A stretch of DNA of 64,000 bases from Polyodon spathula (taxonomy: Eukaryota; Chordata; Actinopteri; Acipenseriformes; Polyodontidae): NCBI RefSeq assembly GCF_017654505.1, contig NC_054536.1:92893959-92957958 (forward strand), written 5' to 3'. Below the pieces are notes generated by a model. The model did not search any database and was not told the DNA's origin. It saw only the letters and a list, made by a program, of their open reading frames with translations. Position numbers and translations under genes: made by a program. Position 1 is the stretch's first letter. The number at the start of each line of letters is the position of its first letter. Positions 49,242 through 62,200 of this stretch are shown here, one piece after another.

Positions 49242-49989
49242 TTACAATTAAGTGCTGTGATTGGCTGAACAAGATCACATGACCATGCTGTAATAATTGT
49301 CTTACTGCACAGATATGACATCATAAACTTACCTGATCTATTTAATATTACTATGCCTTAATAATAACAATTATCTAAACAGTGTTTCTGTCGGTAAAAG
49401 TGTCAACATGCAACTGAAACAGCATTTAAATCACTCAATCTGGTTTTTTTTTGCATCTGTCACTGAGAATTACAGAAAAAAATTGGCAATTCTACTGTGC
49501 TATTTATTTTGTCAGAGAACAGAACAAAGAAACTCAGAGGCAAGCAGTAGCACTAACACTATTCAAAAGACATCTGAGAAATCACCTTGCAAGTCTCACT
49601 CAGCATGTAATACACTATACTATATATGCAGCTGTGGCATCTACTTATCAAACTAAACAGCACCTTATGAAACTGATTAGCAAGTATGTAATATTTAAAC
49701 TCGACACAACAGATACATCACCACTACCCTCCGATTTCAGAAACATATTTAAAAAAAAAATAAAATCTCTCCTGCTCTCAGCTGACAAAACCATTGGGCT
49801 TCTAAATTTGCTTTTCCCTTTGGTGATGGATGACAGGTTGACTTTACATACATGTTACCTCATTTTTATACCCCAGTGAAACAGGAAGCCATGGAAGGCC
49901 ACAATACAGTTCCTTAAGACTGAGATGTATTTAAAAAAGTAGAATGTTAATGCAGATTTAATTTTGCTTGGTTTTATTTATAAGAATCT

Positions 49990-50207
49990 TTAGGGGTGCC
50001 AATAATTGTGACACCAATCTTTTGAGAAAAAAAAAAGATTACTTGTTAAAAATAAATGTTTTCTCTGAGCAATTGTATTAGTATAAAAGAATATAGTTTC
50101 CCCATATTTTTGAGCATAAAATATTGCTCATTACCTGTGTTGTTTATTTTATACAGCCTTTTTTGCTCATCTATCAAAGGGTGCCAATAATTTTGGAGGT
50201 GACTGTA

Positions 50208-50208
<1 letters not shown>
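49990..50208 (+). mobile_element. Tc1-like terminal region
   Basis: Two copies of GGTGCCAATAATT(G/T) (at about 49995 and 50181) and the end CCAATAATTTTGGAGGTGAC resemble a known Tc1-like terminal repeat with internal repeats. The 49400-49880 frames have no transposase motif. Confidence 0.6.

Positions 50209-50292
<84 letters not shown>
50209..50292. repeat. (GT)n-(TA)n microsatellite
   Basis: GT repeats to 50223 and TA repeats to 50292. It lies directly between the Tc1 terminus and an LTR-like unit. Confidence 0.95.
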
Positions 50293-50295
<3 letters not shown>

Positions 50296-51036
50296 GAGCC
50301 AGCTCACAAGTTTACCACCAGGAGTCATTCATGGCAGGCTTGGTATGAGCCCACAGAGGTTGCCAGGAATGATCAGATGGACCTGTGGGCAGCATACATG
50401 CCTGCCATGATGTCAAGGAGTTAACGGACCGACAGGCTGCAGGTGTTGTTAGCTAGGCAATTAGGGTTAGACTATTGTTAGACTATCATTGGCCTTAATT
50501 GACCCACACCTGTAGCCTGTAACGGCCAAATGCCTGGCTGGTAAAAGGGAGCATGTGCCGCTAGTCTGTTGGGTTGTTTGTTTTGTTTGCCTGCCTGAGA
50601 ACTTCTGAGGATTATCTACAATAAGATCGGAACGGGATAACGTGGTGGTCCTTTGCATCTGCAATTCCCTGTTCTCTGCAGGGGCTATGAGGAACGGCCT
50701 GTCTGATGCTGAGATTCGCAAAGGGACTGGACTGCGGAATAAGGGTAGGAGAAGGGTTCCTAAAGAAGAAACCCAAAACCCAGGTGGAATTACCTATTCA
50801 CCAACTGGATGGGGTTATTGGTCCGGTTGGTTTACATCATCAATTTTTCTTTGGTGGTTTGGTTTTTGTTTGAAACCTTGTTTGAACTGTTTATTTTCTT
50901 TTGGACATTGCAATATAAGAGCCAGCTGCATAGAATACTGGAATAAAGACTTGCTTTGTCTTGCTTTGTTTGTTTTGATGACTGACAAAAAGTGTGCAAG
51001 CACACGTGGATGGGCGGATGTTTATATATACTAACA
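50293..51036 (+). mobile_element. Solo LTR-like unit inserted in TA repeats
   Basis: It starts TGTGAGCCAGCTCACA, a short perfect palindrome after TG, and probably ends in ACTAACA at 51036. TA repeats lie on both sides (50224-50292 and about 51037-51090). It has AATAAAG near 50941 as a poly(A) signal. No coding region was recognised; the frame at 50642-51034 has no known motif. Confidence 0.55.
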
Positions 51037-51822
51037 ATATATATATAGATATATATATATATATTATATTATATATAAATATATATATATCCTATATCCC
51101 TTTCACTGATACATAAACTGTACTTTATTCCAAAGTGTCAGCAAGTCTTCTCTTTTGTAACAATTTACTTTTCTCTGAAGTTGAGGACAATTGTCAGTTA
51201 TCCTCCGTCCAAGTGCAACGCCTCTGACTCGCTCTACCTCCTGTACTCCATGAAATTTTAAACATCGCACTCATTAGATTTATTCTGTGTACATCCCAAA
51301 TGAGTCCACATTCTAACAGCTGACAGCTTAATGGATTGTGCCTTCACCATGGCTTATAAAAATAAAACAAAAAACACCCCTGTTTGTCCCACTTTGGCGC
51401 AACCACAGCAGAAAGCAGTTTACAGCTTTGTGTAGATGAGGAGGAGGATATTGTCAGGACCAGGGGTGAAATTCAAAAGTGCAGTTACTCATATGCGAAG
51501 CCTGGTATAATAATAAAAAATAACAAAAAAAAAACACAGAATGAGTTGCCAATGAACAAATACTTTTAAAATGTATACGTAATCGGTACACAATACATTT
51601 ATGAATACAAAATAAGCCTTCAAAAATAACTGATCAATTATAACCAATTAAACAAGGAAGCTTACTATGCAGTAACTGCTGTAGAGAGGCAGTTTTGTTT
51701 CAAGATATCCTAAAAAAGGGATGATGTTATAAAAAAATTGTATAAAGAAACGACAGTGCTATGAACAAATAATACAAAAAGATCAAAGTCAAACATTTTT
51801 TTTTATGTAACAGACACTACTC

Positions 51823-51845
51823 AAAAAAAAAAAAAAAAAAAAAAA
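51823..51845. repeat. Poly(A) run
   Basis: About 22 As without a recognisable element body. Confidence 0.6.
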
Positions 51846-52315
51846 TGTACTTGACCATTTTAATCTCCATAGTATTCTCAGCAATCATCCCTGTGCTTTC
51901 CAGACCCTGGGTACTCACCTGGCCATGCTACAATAATAGCCTTGGATTAGAACATTTTCTTTGGTTTTTAGGTTTTTTTTTACTTTACTTATCATACAAT
52001 AATATATTCTGTGTGCTTCCCTGTTGTGTTTCTGTGTAGATTAACATGATATATTCCAGAAAAAGAGGAGTATATTTCAGGCAGAAACAGTACAAAAACA
52101 GACAAAGCTTTTTTTGTTCTTTTAATCCTCGGCATTGTGGTTTCTGCACAATAAACAAAGTGGAAAAGACCCATTTTCATAAAGTAATGTCATTACTGTG
52201 GTTTATTTGTGCAATTTTTTTAGATTTAATGTAAATAAACTCACCAAAATCTAGAAAAGGGGGCATTGTACAAAGAAAAAACACCTCACTGTTTTGGTTC
52301 CTGTTTATTACAGTC

Positions 52316-53054
52316 TGTGGCAAAGTGGTTTGTAGTGCTCCGGTGTATAGGTGAGTTGAGGTGCTCCAACAAAGGACAAACACGAAGTCTACCGGTCAGG
52401 TTTCTTTTAATGCCCTTTTAAAACCGGGTTTCAAATAATAAAGCTGGCTCTACCCAGCAATGGGTATTGCCAGTGAAAACTGGACCCAAAATAATAAAGC
52501 TGGTTCTACCCAGCAATGGGTATTACCAGCTACAAAACAAAGGGGTTGCAGTCCCGAAATAATAAACACAAAAACACGTCTCCAAACTGGGTGCTCTGGT
52601 GCAGGTGCGGTGCTCTGAGTGCTGGTGCTCGTGCGCCTTCAGGTCCGGGCTTCTTGCTGCAGCTCCAGCTTCGTATCAGCCGTCTGGCAAAACAAACACA
52701 ATACTCCTCAATGAACCCACACTTCATTCAAGATTCCGTCCTTGTCTCCTCCCATTAACCACAACAAAGGAGCCGATTACGGCGTCACGTCCCCCTAAAG
52801 TACCCTAAGCCCCGCCCCCTCCGATAGCTAGTTCAATCACGTCTCCTCCAATTCATGACTGAAACTTCGCTCACCGTACTAGGGCGATGACTCCAGGTAC
52901 CGTAACGCCGCCCTCTTCCTGAATGGCCGGCTCCTGACTGTCCCCAGGATGAACTGCCCAACCATTCAGTAGGAAGCCCGCAGCTCCTGTTGTACAGTGC
53001 CCTCACTGGTCGAGAGAGAGATTTTTGATTCGGATTCATTCGCTCTCCGTCACA
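52316..53054 (-). mobile_element. Solo LTR with perfect 5-bp target duplication
   Basis: On the minus strand the 739-bp unit starts TGTGACGGAGAGCGAATGAA and ends AACCACTTTGCCACA. It is flanked by a perfect 5-bp direct repeat CAGTC (52311-52315 and 53055-53059), as expected for retroviral-type integration. Inside is a 59-bp-period duplication at about 52430-52535 (AATAAAGCTGG(C/T)TCTACCCAG, CAATGGGTATT). No retroelement internal sequence remains. Confidence 0.82.
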
Positions 53055-53270
53055 CAGTCCCACACATCACTTGCCATTTTAGAAACATTTCTTCACATTC
53101 TGGCAAGGTGGTAAATCGCTGCAAGGCAAAACACATTGTGATCATTATTTCTAACATGTATGAACTATGTCATTTATGGCGGACTTTTGCCTTCAGATTC
53201 ATCTACAGTAATATTTGTTTGAATATTCAAATAGTTTCTCTGCCGCACTAAAGAAAATAATACTTACTCG

Positions 53271-53785
53271 TGGCAAGGATGGCTTGTGATCACACCAGCC
53301 GGAGACTTGATATAACAGGCAAGCACTATGGGGCGAGACGCAAATGCACTCATTTCTTTATTAAATAAAAAGATTAAACAAAACACTTCTTAAAATAAAA
53401 TGGCACAGTGGCCAAAACAAAACAGTCAAACATTCAACAAGACAAAACAAACAAGTACTGTGCTAGTGTAAACCCAGCACAGGTAGCAATTGTTTATTTT
53501 TAATGCTCTTACTGTCTCGCTTTCTCGCTCTTTATCCATGAACACCCAAGCCTGAGAAGTGAGAATCTACTACTTTTATAAAGCTGTGCCTGAGCTTTAT
53601 TGCTTGTCAATTCCTCAACTGGCTCAGGCACATTCTGCATGGGAAGTGATTTGGCAGGGAAGGTAAAACTCTTTCCCTGCTGACCTAAAACAACAGTGCC
53701 CAAGTACATGCACCGATACATAAAACAACAATAGCCAATCCAAAATAAACACAATATGGACAGGGGCAGGGTGTTCCCCACCACA
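53271..53785 (-). mobile_element. LTR-like unit
   Basis: On the minus strand it begins TGTGGTGGGGAACACCCTGC and ends GCCATCCTTGCCA. TTTATAAAAG (about 53573-53582) is TATA-like and TTTAATAAAGAAATG (near 53357) is a poly(A) signal, in the right order for an LTR. No target duplication was found, so the ends are approximate. Confidence 0.5.
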
Positions 53786-54109
53786 ATATTCCATGCCACT
53801 GTTTTCACATCACACTGCTAAAGTTTTTGCATTGATCAACCAGTGAGCACGGACACAAAGTGTGTATTTGGTGTTAACGCTGTGTTGTACCAGTTGCGTC
53901 TTTCCAAGCTGTTCAGTACATACCTGTGGCCATTTCAAGAGTAGATCAAGAAGAGAAGCCTTGTGCTCAGATGATATTGTGACCTCTTGCATCAGTGTTT
54001 CAGGTAAGAAGGAAATTCTCTGGTAGCTGTCTTGGCCAGATGGGAATTTCCTGGATTTCTGGGCTTTTCAATCTGGAAAGCAAAACAAACAAAAAGAAAA
54101 GAAGCACAT

Positions 54110-54540
54110 TTAAGTTGTTCAATTTTTAGAACGTCAGGTCCAAAATTACAATGTTCCCGTTCCATCATCAAAAAGACACAAAGCACAGGTCTCTAGTCTT
54201 TTTTTTTTTCCCCAGAAAAAGCTGAGAAAACGTTTCAATGGCCGATAGGAGCCGAATAAAGCTGAAAAAAGGGCGTATCTGATAGCCCCATGCACCACAG
54301 AGATAACAGAGACACAAACAAAGGAGATAGTTGCTTGCGCATCTAGTGCTCAAAGAATATCACAGACATTTGCAGAGCTTTTTGAGATGTTATAGAAATA
54401 AAATAATGACTTGGATCACATTATTGAGGAGTTTGGTGATAAAACAAGTGATCAGGAGAGGGTTTATCAGTATGCACGTCTGTAAAGAGGTATGTGAAAA
54501 ATACAACGAACAAGGGGCGGGGTAAAATCCAGAAGAAAAG
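54110..54540 (+). mobile_element. piggyBac-like repeat, copy 1
   Basis: It matches the copy at 58779 over about 380 bp: AAAGCACAGGTCTCTAGTCT, TATCTGATAGCCCCATGCAC, CAGACATTTGCAGAGCTTTT, GAGGAGTTTGGTGATAAAAC. Its left end is more degraded (TCAGGTCCAAAATTACA, where copy 2 has ACCAGGTCCAACATTACA). Confidence 0.6.
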
Positions 54541-54999
54541 AACATCCAGTTCACACAGGAAAGGAAAACCAACAAAAAACCCACAAATCCACAAAAAAAT
54601 CTGGTTTGCAAGCATGGGTTCCCAAATACAAAAGTTTGGTTTCAGAAAACAAACAATTAATTGCGGATGGTAAAAACCACAGGAATTTGCTGGCACATCG
54701 CATCACCTTGACAAATAAAAAAAAAAAAAACTTTATATTTCTGGACCCTGGGCCTAACAAAAATCATTGCATTGAACAGAGGCTTGACTTCTCCCCTGAA
54801 AACTACCTTCCCCTTTCTTTGAGAGCACACCTGATTTAAAGGGGTTTTTCAGGCACAAACCCAGGGGTACTGGCCACCTGGTGAACAAAAACGAATATTG
54901 CCTGCTTTTAACTTAGGTACAGATTTAGCACTAATCTTTCCATATATACATATATACTTTGGCAAGCAACCAGTTATTTATTTATTAATTTGTGTAACT

Positions 55000-57520
55000 A
55001 TGTTACACTGTTTTGTTGGACTAGCCAAAATGCAATAAAAACAAATAAACCACCAGACTGCATTTTCTTCTTTTTGGTTGCATCTCAGTAGGTTTGCTAG
55101 ATTAGGCTATCCATCATTCTGTCATTCCCCATAGTTCACAGTCTGGTGTTTTATTATTTGTATTTATTTTGTATTCAATTAAAGGGCCAAACATACAAGC
55201 ATAGTTTTCCTCTTGGATATTGTTTTAACTATATAAGTGTTTTATTGGAAGCCTGTCAACTTTCTACTAAGTACAGTACATGACGTAGACTTTGGCACTG
55301 TGTAGAGGATATTTTGGCAAGTGCTTGTGTTGTGTTGTCACATCCAGAAATAACTCTCACGAGTGACCTGGTTGATCTGACAATCCTTAAAACACAGATG
55401 TTACATTCTTATTTGGGAAGCCTGAACTCAGCTGTGCAAATAGCGTCTTGCACCTTCTTACAGTATTACATTTGCACTGTTAAGTTGTCACGGACCAGCT
55501 CTACTGCAGTTGCAAATGTTTTCTCGCTAACTTCTACCATCTTTTTTCCCCTTCTGCTTTATGTATGGGCTGTAGTGCTTTTAAACTGAGAGATATGCTT
55601 ATTGCTTATTGTAAGTCTTTTGTGAGTTTCAGTACTGTGTTAAAATTTAATGTAATTGCAGTTTATGTTGGTAAGGGGAGACAGGGGGACCTGGACGAGT
55701 AGCCAATCAAAAGTGGGAACAATATCTCTTAACTGACCTGTCAGCGCCTTCATGTTATGAACATCTCAGGGTAGGGTCTTACTTGTTTTCTTTCTTTTGT
55801 CTTTTCTTTCTTACTTCTTTCAGCCTGAGGTTTGCTGTACATTTGACAAACCATTAATTTTCTGTGTAATAACATGACATTTCAGTCAAACAAACAAGAG
55901 AAATTGTGCTTCCTGAATAATTATGCGGGATAATGATGTACGGACTGTGTTCCCGGAAATCACTTTGTCATAGACATTCAAGGACATGGGTGTTCTGCTA
56001 AACCTTGCGGCGAAATAAAACAAAACATTGAACTGAGGGAGGCTGATAAATTGCCAGGGATCAGTATTCAAAGGGGCCAGGGGATATATGTTCACAGTTC
56101 AGAAATGTACCCCATATGGACAATATTAAACCTTACAGTCTTAATGTATTGCTGTTTGTTTACTGTGTGCTGGAGTGCAACCTGTCCAATGCAAACCAGG
56201 TGATATATAGCAGCTGCCAAGAAGCTGACAAGGCAGGCAGCAGGGCTGGGATCATGTCTTCTGAAATTAGATTTCAAGGACCCTCAGCGAAGCCCTCCTA
56301 ATTCAGGTTGAAATACTGTTTTGTCATTTTTGTCTGCAGCAATTCTTTACCAAAAGAAAATTGCTCCTATATGAATATTTTAGCAACATCACTATCCCCT
56401 CCAGACCCAGTACATTTTTGTGACAACCCAACCAACATAGACTTAAAGATCTGGAATCTTACGTAATTGCATGCTTTATCATCATAGTATATTTATCATC
56501 ATAGTATATTTATCATCATAGTATAGCAAATATACTAGTTTTGTATGTCAGCAGTTCTTATGTAGCAGGCAGTATGCACAGTGTAAGTGAAATGGAATCA
56601 TATGGGACCCCAACTTATATAATTGTGTAGTCCTCAAACATACAGACAGTATTGTGCTTCTGCACAATATGTAATGTCCAGTTTTAATGTTAGATTAGTT
56701 ATCCATTAGATTACGTGGGTAATTCCAGCCTAAGTGGACCAGTTCATTCATGGGAGATAAAGATCAATAAAAGGGTTTGTGTTGTTGTGTGCATGCAATT
56801 GAAGGTCATTGTAACACATGGTGAGAAACTGTATGAATAGGGTGAAACTGCCAGCCTAGACACAAAACGTTGGCTGTTTCAAAAATTGCTTTTCGACCAA
56901 AAATGATGAATAGATTTACGTTAAATCCACTGAAACAACTCTAATTTGGTAATGTGTTAAAAACAATAGAAGGGTTCTGAAATCCGCTTTCAGTTTAAGC
57001 ATTGGATAGTATAATACCACAGCAGATGCAGCTCAAAGCATAAGGCTTCAAATGCAAATATGGCAGTGACATGAAAGTGCTTGCTTTAATAGTTCTGCTG
57101 TCAAGACAGATGATGGCAAGAAGAGAGTTCTTGTTCATCTCCTGCAAGATACAGCAGCAAAAGGAATTGCTCCTCAGATGGCATCAGCAGTGTTATCTTC
57201 TAGGTTTGCAAATAGCTCAGCCCCCTCCTGCCAGCCATCTGTATAGTAATTAACCTCAGTGGTAGTGTCGGATATGGAAACCCTGTAGGGCCATCCCACA
57301 GCAGGGTTATTAAAGGGTTAACTGATAGAAACACCTTTTGTGTGTTTTTTAAATTTTTTTATTTCCAGCCAGCTGCACTCAAAGGCAAGGTTTGCTGTTC
57401 TATATAGAGAAACTAACTTGAGAAAAATGCAAAGCAGGCCTGGCTGTACATCCTCTTAACTTGATTTAAAATATTTTCTTGAATTAACCCATTAATGTCT
57501 GAAATGTTTTTGGCAATGTT
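55000..57520. other. Intronic sequence with no recognised feature
   Basis: A+T-rich sequence. Three tandem repeats of TTTATCATCATAGTATA lie at about 56470-56525. No exon or transposon end was seen. Confidence 0.5.
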
Positions 57521-57528
57521 ATGTCTTG

Positions 57529-57911
57529 CAGCCTTCTCTTCCAAGGACCCCCTTGAAATGAGATGTTATCGTCAGCAGATTTTTTTAATAATAATAAAAA
57601 AAAATATTGGTTTTCATTCCAGCTGAGCTCTCAATTACTTAACTAGCCCTTAATTTAATAATTAAATGATAATTTGCTAAATTCAACCTTTTTTTAATTG
57701 TTTTAAGCTCTTAAACAGTTGCAGAGTTCCTTATAAAATGTTATAGCTAGCTTGAAATCGGCAACTGTTTAAGAGCTGAAAACAAATTTAAAAAGTTTAA
57801 TTAAACAAATTATCAGTTCAATTAATTGTCTAGTTCAGTAATTGAGAGATCAGTTGGAAAGAAAGCTAGCAGACATAGGGGGTCCCCAGGACCAGGGCTG
57901 AGAACCACTGC
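57529..57911. mobile_element. Palindromic hAT-derived MITE
   Basis: A near-perfect hairpin has a left arm of 57611-57722 and a right arm of 57761-57866, whose inner ends are TTAAACAGTTGC and GCAACTGTTTAA with a 38-bp loop. The right flank GGTCCCCAGGACCAGGGCTG and AGAACCACTG is the end of a widespread vertebrate hAT-type MITE; the left counterpart (CAGCCTTCTCTTCCAAGGAC) is degraded. No target duplication was found. Confidence 0.65.
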
Positions 57912-58782
57912 TCTACCACAAATTCTAACAGTCTTCTTGGGTCTTATGACCAAAGCGCAGATCTTGCCTCTATGTAACAACTTTTCGCTTCTTTATGTCT
58001 GGAGCTGCACCAGGCTGTAACATGTGTTATTTAGTGATGAGCTACTGGAATGGCAGCTTTGCTGTATCGTGTTCATAAACTGATTTTGCTCTTAACTGAA
58101 TTAATTAGTTTTATTACATGAGAGTGTGAGTATGACTTGAACATACGAATGAGGTACTAAGAGTTGAAATGCAGTATAATCAGGTAGGACAAAAGATGCT
58201 GCTTCGAGGCACTCTTGCAAATAAAAAATCTCAACAGGTTTTTTTTCTTTTTTCTGGTTAAAGTGTTTAAAAATAAAATAGCAATAACCTAAAAAAAAGA
58301 GAGATTGTTGCCACCTGGTGGCAAAAAAAGAGTATCACGGTTCCTTTTTTTACCTTCATTTTATAACAAGAACTGGCCTTTTAGTGTGTTGTGCAGAAGT
58401 GCAAACATGGTCTGAAGGTGTACTGTAGCTACAAGGAAACCAAAAACAAAAGCATGGTGCTATTTCATTTCTGAAAGACTGGGGAACATTTCCAATGTCT
58501 CTTGATGACGCTAAATAACCACCCTGAGTAGATGCAAAGCATTCAGGCAGTGAATCCCAGAACTTACAAAAGTCACCTTGGAAATGTTAATGCTTCACTG
58601 TGGTTTTGTAGGTTTGACCTGTTTTAAGTATATGTATTTTCTATGTAGTGGGGGAGTGGTGTAAATTCTCTTGCAATTAATGGAACTTGGTATGGGCAAC
58701 AATACATCATAATTATCATCCACCTCGACCATAGGTACTTCAAGGTTAGTAGTCTAGATAATTACTATTCCAAGCAGGTTAA

Positions 58783-59230
58783 CCCTTTGCAGTCCTATGT
58801 CGAACCAGGTCCAACATTACAGTTTTCCCTTTCCAGTCTGATGTCGGACCCTGTCCGACATCATCAAAAAGACGTAAAGCACAGGTCTCTAGTCTTTTTT
58901 TCTCCGGAAAAAGCCGTGAAAACCTTTCAATGGCATAGTGAGACCGATAAGAGCTGAATGAAGCTGAAGAAAAGGAGGTATCTGATAGCCCCATGCACCA
59001 CAGAGATAACACAGACATAAACAAAGAAGATAGCTGCTTCTGCATCCAGCACTCAAAGAATATCACAGACATTTGCAGAGCTTTTAAGATGTTATGGTAA
59101 TAAAATAATGACTTGGATTTTATTAGTGAGGAGTTTGGTGATAAAACGAGACATCAGGAGATGATTTAACAGTATGCGTGTCTATAAAGAGTTGTGTGAA
59201 AAAAACAGCGAACAAGGGGTGGGGCTTGGC
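58783..59230 (+). mobile_element. piggyBac-like repeat, copy 2
   Basis: TTAA at 58779-58782 is followed by CCCTTTGCAGTCCTATGTCG, matching the CCCTTTG-type tip and TTAA target of piggyBac elements. The body matches copy 1. An inner partial repeat (TCTGATGTCGGACCCTGTCC, then GACATCATC) lies at 58835-58865. The right end and its TTAA were not located. Confidence 0.6.
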
Positions 59231-62200
59231 TGGAGATACAGTATTGAGAGTCCTTTTGCGATTCAGTGCCTTTTAAATCTGTTTAAAAGCTCTAACCATA
59301 CAAACGAACAGATCACTTCGCTACACCTCTTTTGTACCATCTTGGTTAACTAGTGCAACCACTCCTCAATTCTGCGGCTGCCATGCCATTCCCCTTCCGG
59401 GTCGATGATTTAGTGTATTGTAGCTCCGCTCCATTTCTAGATGATGGACTTCCTTCTAACCCTGGGAATGAAATGTCTGGCCATCCAGTCCTCTGTTCCT
59501 TTTAAACAGCACCCTCACAAGTCAGGAGAGAGTTTTATCACCAAAATCATTCTGTCTCTGTCACACTGCTTCACATAGTAAAACAGAGCAATTACTGGCT
59601 AGAGCTGAGACTTTGGCCCAAGTGGTTTGAGCAAATGTTTCAGACCTCATAGTGCTGTCTAATTTCTGACACACCAAAACATTGTATTAGCCTATTTTGA
59701 AACAAGAGCATTAACACCATATTTTGAGAGGAATACATTTTGTTTACATTGTTTCTTTCTAGAGATTTGCCTTTGTTCTTTTTTTAAAATAATATTGTCG
59801 TTTTTATTTTTAACTCATAACCAAAGTCCTTGTCAGAAAGGGCAGTGATTTTTTTTTTTTTTTTTGTTAAGGAAATTAGTTCACAAACAATTTTCAACTT
59901 TCTCTTTATTATTCATGTTGTATACCTCCATTTGCTGATTTCCCAGTGTCCTTGGATTTTGCCTTTAGAAGATAAATGAGTTCTACTGGAATGAGCCTGT
60001 TTTGGTAGCCATGGCCTGTCACTTCCAGTACATTTATTCCATAAGTTTTTAATACAGGATATAGCTAGAAGGGAAGGAATCCAGGATACTAGTTTGTAAA
60101 ATGTCTCCAGTCCCCATGGAGTAGCTCCAATAGCTCCACCACTTAAGAGAGGTTGTCTGCATCTTTCTCCTATAATAACATAATAGAAGTGATAGTATTT
60201 CAGTTTTGTGACTATCCTACCCACTGTAGCAAAAGAACAGAGCTTGTATCAAAGTACTGCCCAGTGGTTTGGGATATTATTCTAGAACGGAAACTCAGGA
60301 CCAAATATTCAAATACCTTGCGTGTGTCGCAAAGGGAGTTGTAGAGATTTCTTTGCAAAACAAGTTCACCACCACGAGTTAAATTCAAAAGTTAATTTGC
60401 TCGCAAATCACTATGTTTCATGTTTCCTCTTAATTATTTTGCAGGAAGTATTTCAAGACAATCTCTGTTTCTAGTTAATACGTGAACATGGCTTTCAGAC
60501 AGCTATATTTGCAAATGCTAACAGAGCAACAGAAAAAGAGAAAATATCATGCAGGCAGAATATACAGACAATGTATAACATTCTTTGACTTGTCTACTGA
60601 AAAAGGCCTTAGTTGATTTATACTTTGATTAAACATAATAACATTTTGGTTTATTTCCAACTCAAACATTTAATTTATTTGTGGTTTATTTTAAACAGTA
60701 CTAATTACCAGTGCTTAATCAGTAAAGAGAGGAGTGTCAGGGAGCACGCAATGACAATAATAGAGTTATTAAGAAGTTCTTGTATCGTTCAAGACATTTT
60801 TCAAATCAAGTAAACTTCTTTAATTTCTGTATAAAAAACGACAGTAGAGTCGCAGTCCTTCTTTCGCAGCCAGAGTCATCTTTATGGCACGTAAATGGTA
60901 AAGTAATTTAATGTCCCCGGCAGTGGACTCTCTGTTTAGCGCACACAAGAACTTGCAGAATGGATGAAACTGTGTTGAGAATTGTAAGAAAACGCATTTG
61001 AGAGCAAAACATTTAATGACATTTTTAACTTTCATAGCTGAAGAGGTGCTGGGGCTATGCCTCGTCAAGCCCAAATAACGAGTCTTCATTTTGCAAAAAG
61101 TTGCAATGGTTATATACCTCAAGAGAGTTGATTTTCTATGTTAATTCAAGTTAATTTATTCATTTCCACAGAGCTGCGATAATTGCAGTTTCTCCACAAC
61201 TCTTTTATATTTCACTCAATTGCAATTTTACACAAAAAAATTTGCAACAGAAACAGAGTTGCAAGAAAGAGGAGAAGATTCGTAAGATGTTTGAATATTT
61301 GCCCCTCACCTCCTCACATGACTGCATGAGTGGCCTGCTGCTGGACAACCTTTCTAAAGCACTGGCTGTTTGTCTGAAAACATCTTGAACAATCCAGAAT
61401 GAAGTAACCTGGCTAGGTCCACTATACAATTAATTGCATTGAATTGCATGCCAAGAATGCAATCAAAGCCAAACATGTCTCTGTTTGATAGGCTGACACA
61501 TACCCTCAAACAATCAAAGAACTTGGTTGCCAGCTCTGCAGCAGAACAGTAGTGGGTTAACTGTCTGCCTTTTGCTCAGGAGAATACAAGTGATCTGAGC
61601 TATGACTTGCTGCAAAGCTCAGGTGTACTGATGCCTGTATAAGTGCATGTCTGTTTATGTGTTGTGGCTCAAGTGATTCTGCTTTTACATTTCTGCACCA
61701 TTTAGCTCTTTATAGAGGTCAGCACCCAAACTGCCTTAGCTGTGCTTCATGGCCTGTAAGAAAAAACACTTGTGACCCAGTGTGAACCAAGTCAGCTGGT
61801 TAGCTTAGCTCACCTGATATTTACCAAACATGTTTGCATTACATTTCTTTTGGGGGGGGTGGGGGGTGGGGGTTATGTCTGGGATTCTAGAAGATGGATT
61901 ATGTCTGGGATTTCAGAAGCCGGTATATCCCCTTTTCCCTTTAAATGACTGCAGCAAACAATCTTTAAAGGAATGACAATGGAGTTTAGTTTAATTGCAC
62001 GAAAGCCTACAGTGGTTATCTTTACCCCCAATCACACTCATGCTTATTGCACTTGTTCTATAATAAAAACAAGACCTGAAATGTTCTAATGGTATTTCAG
62101 CCAATTGAAGAATTAGGCCTATGCATTCATTAAATTGCTTAGTGGTTTGTGCTGGTGCCTTTGGACTGGAATGATTTGGGAATAGAAATGGAAGCTGGCT

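Noticed and set aside
49451..49879. 142-codon open frame as a gene
   Set aside because: No family motif, and it lies between two Tc1 termini; it may be a remnant of an unknown element, but there is nothing to support a protein.
50642..51034. 130-codon frame in the LTR-like unit
   Set aside because: No gag or env motif; LTRs of this size often have such frames by chance.
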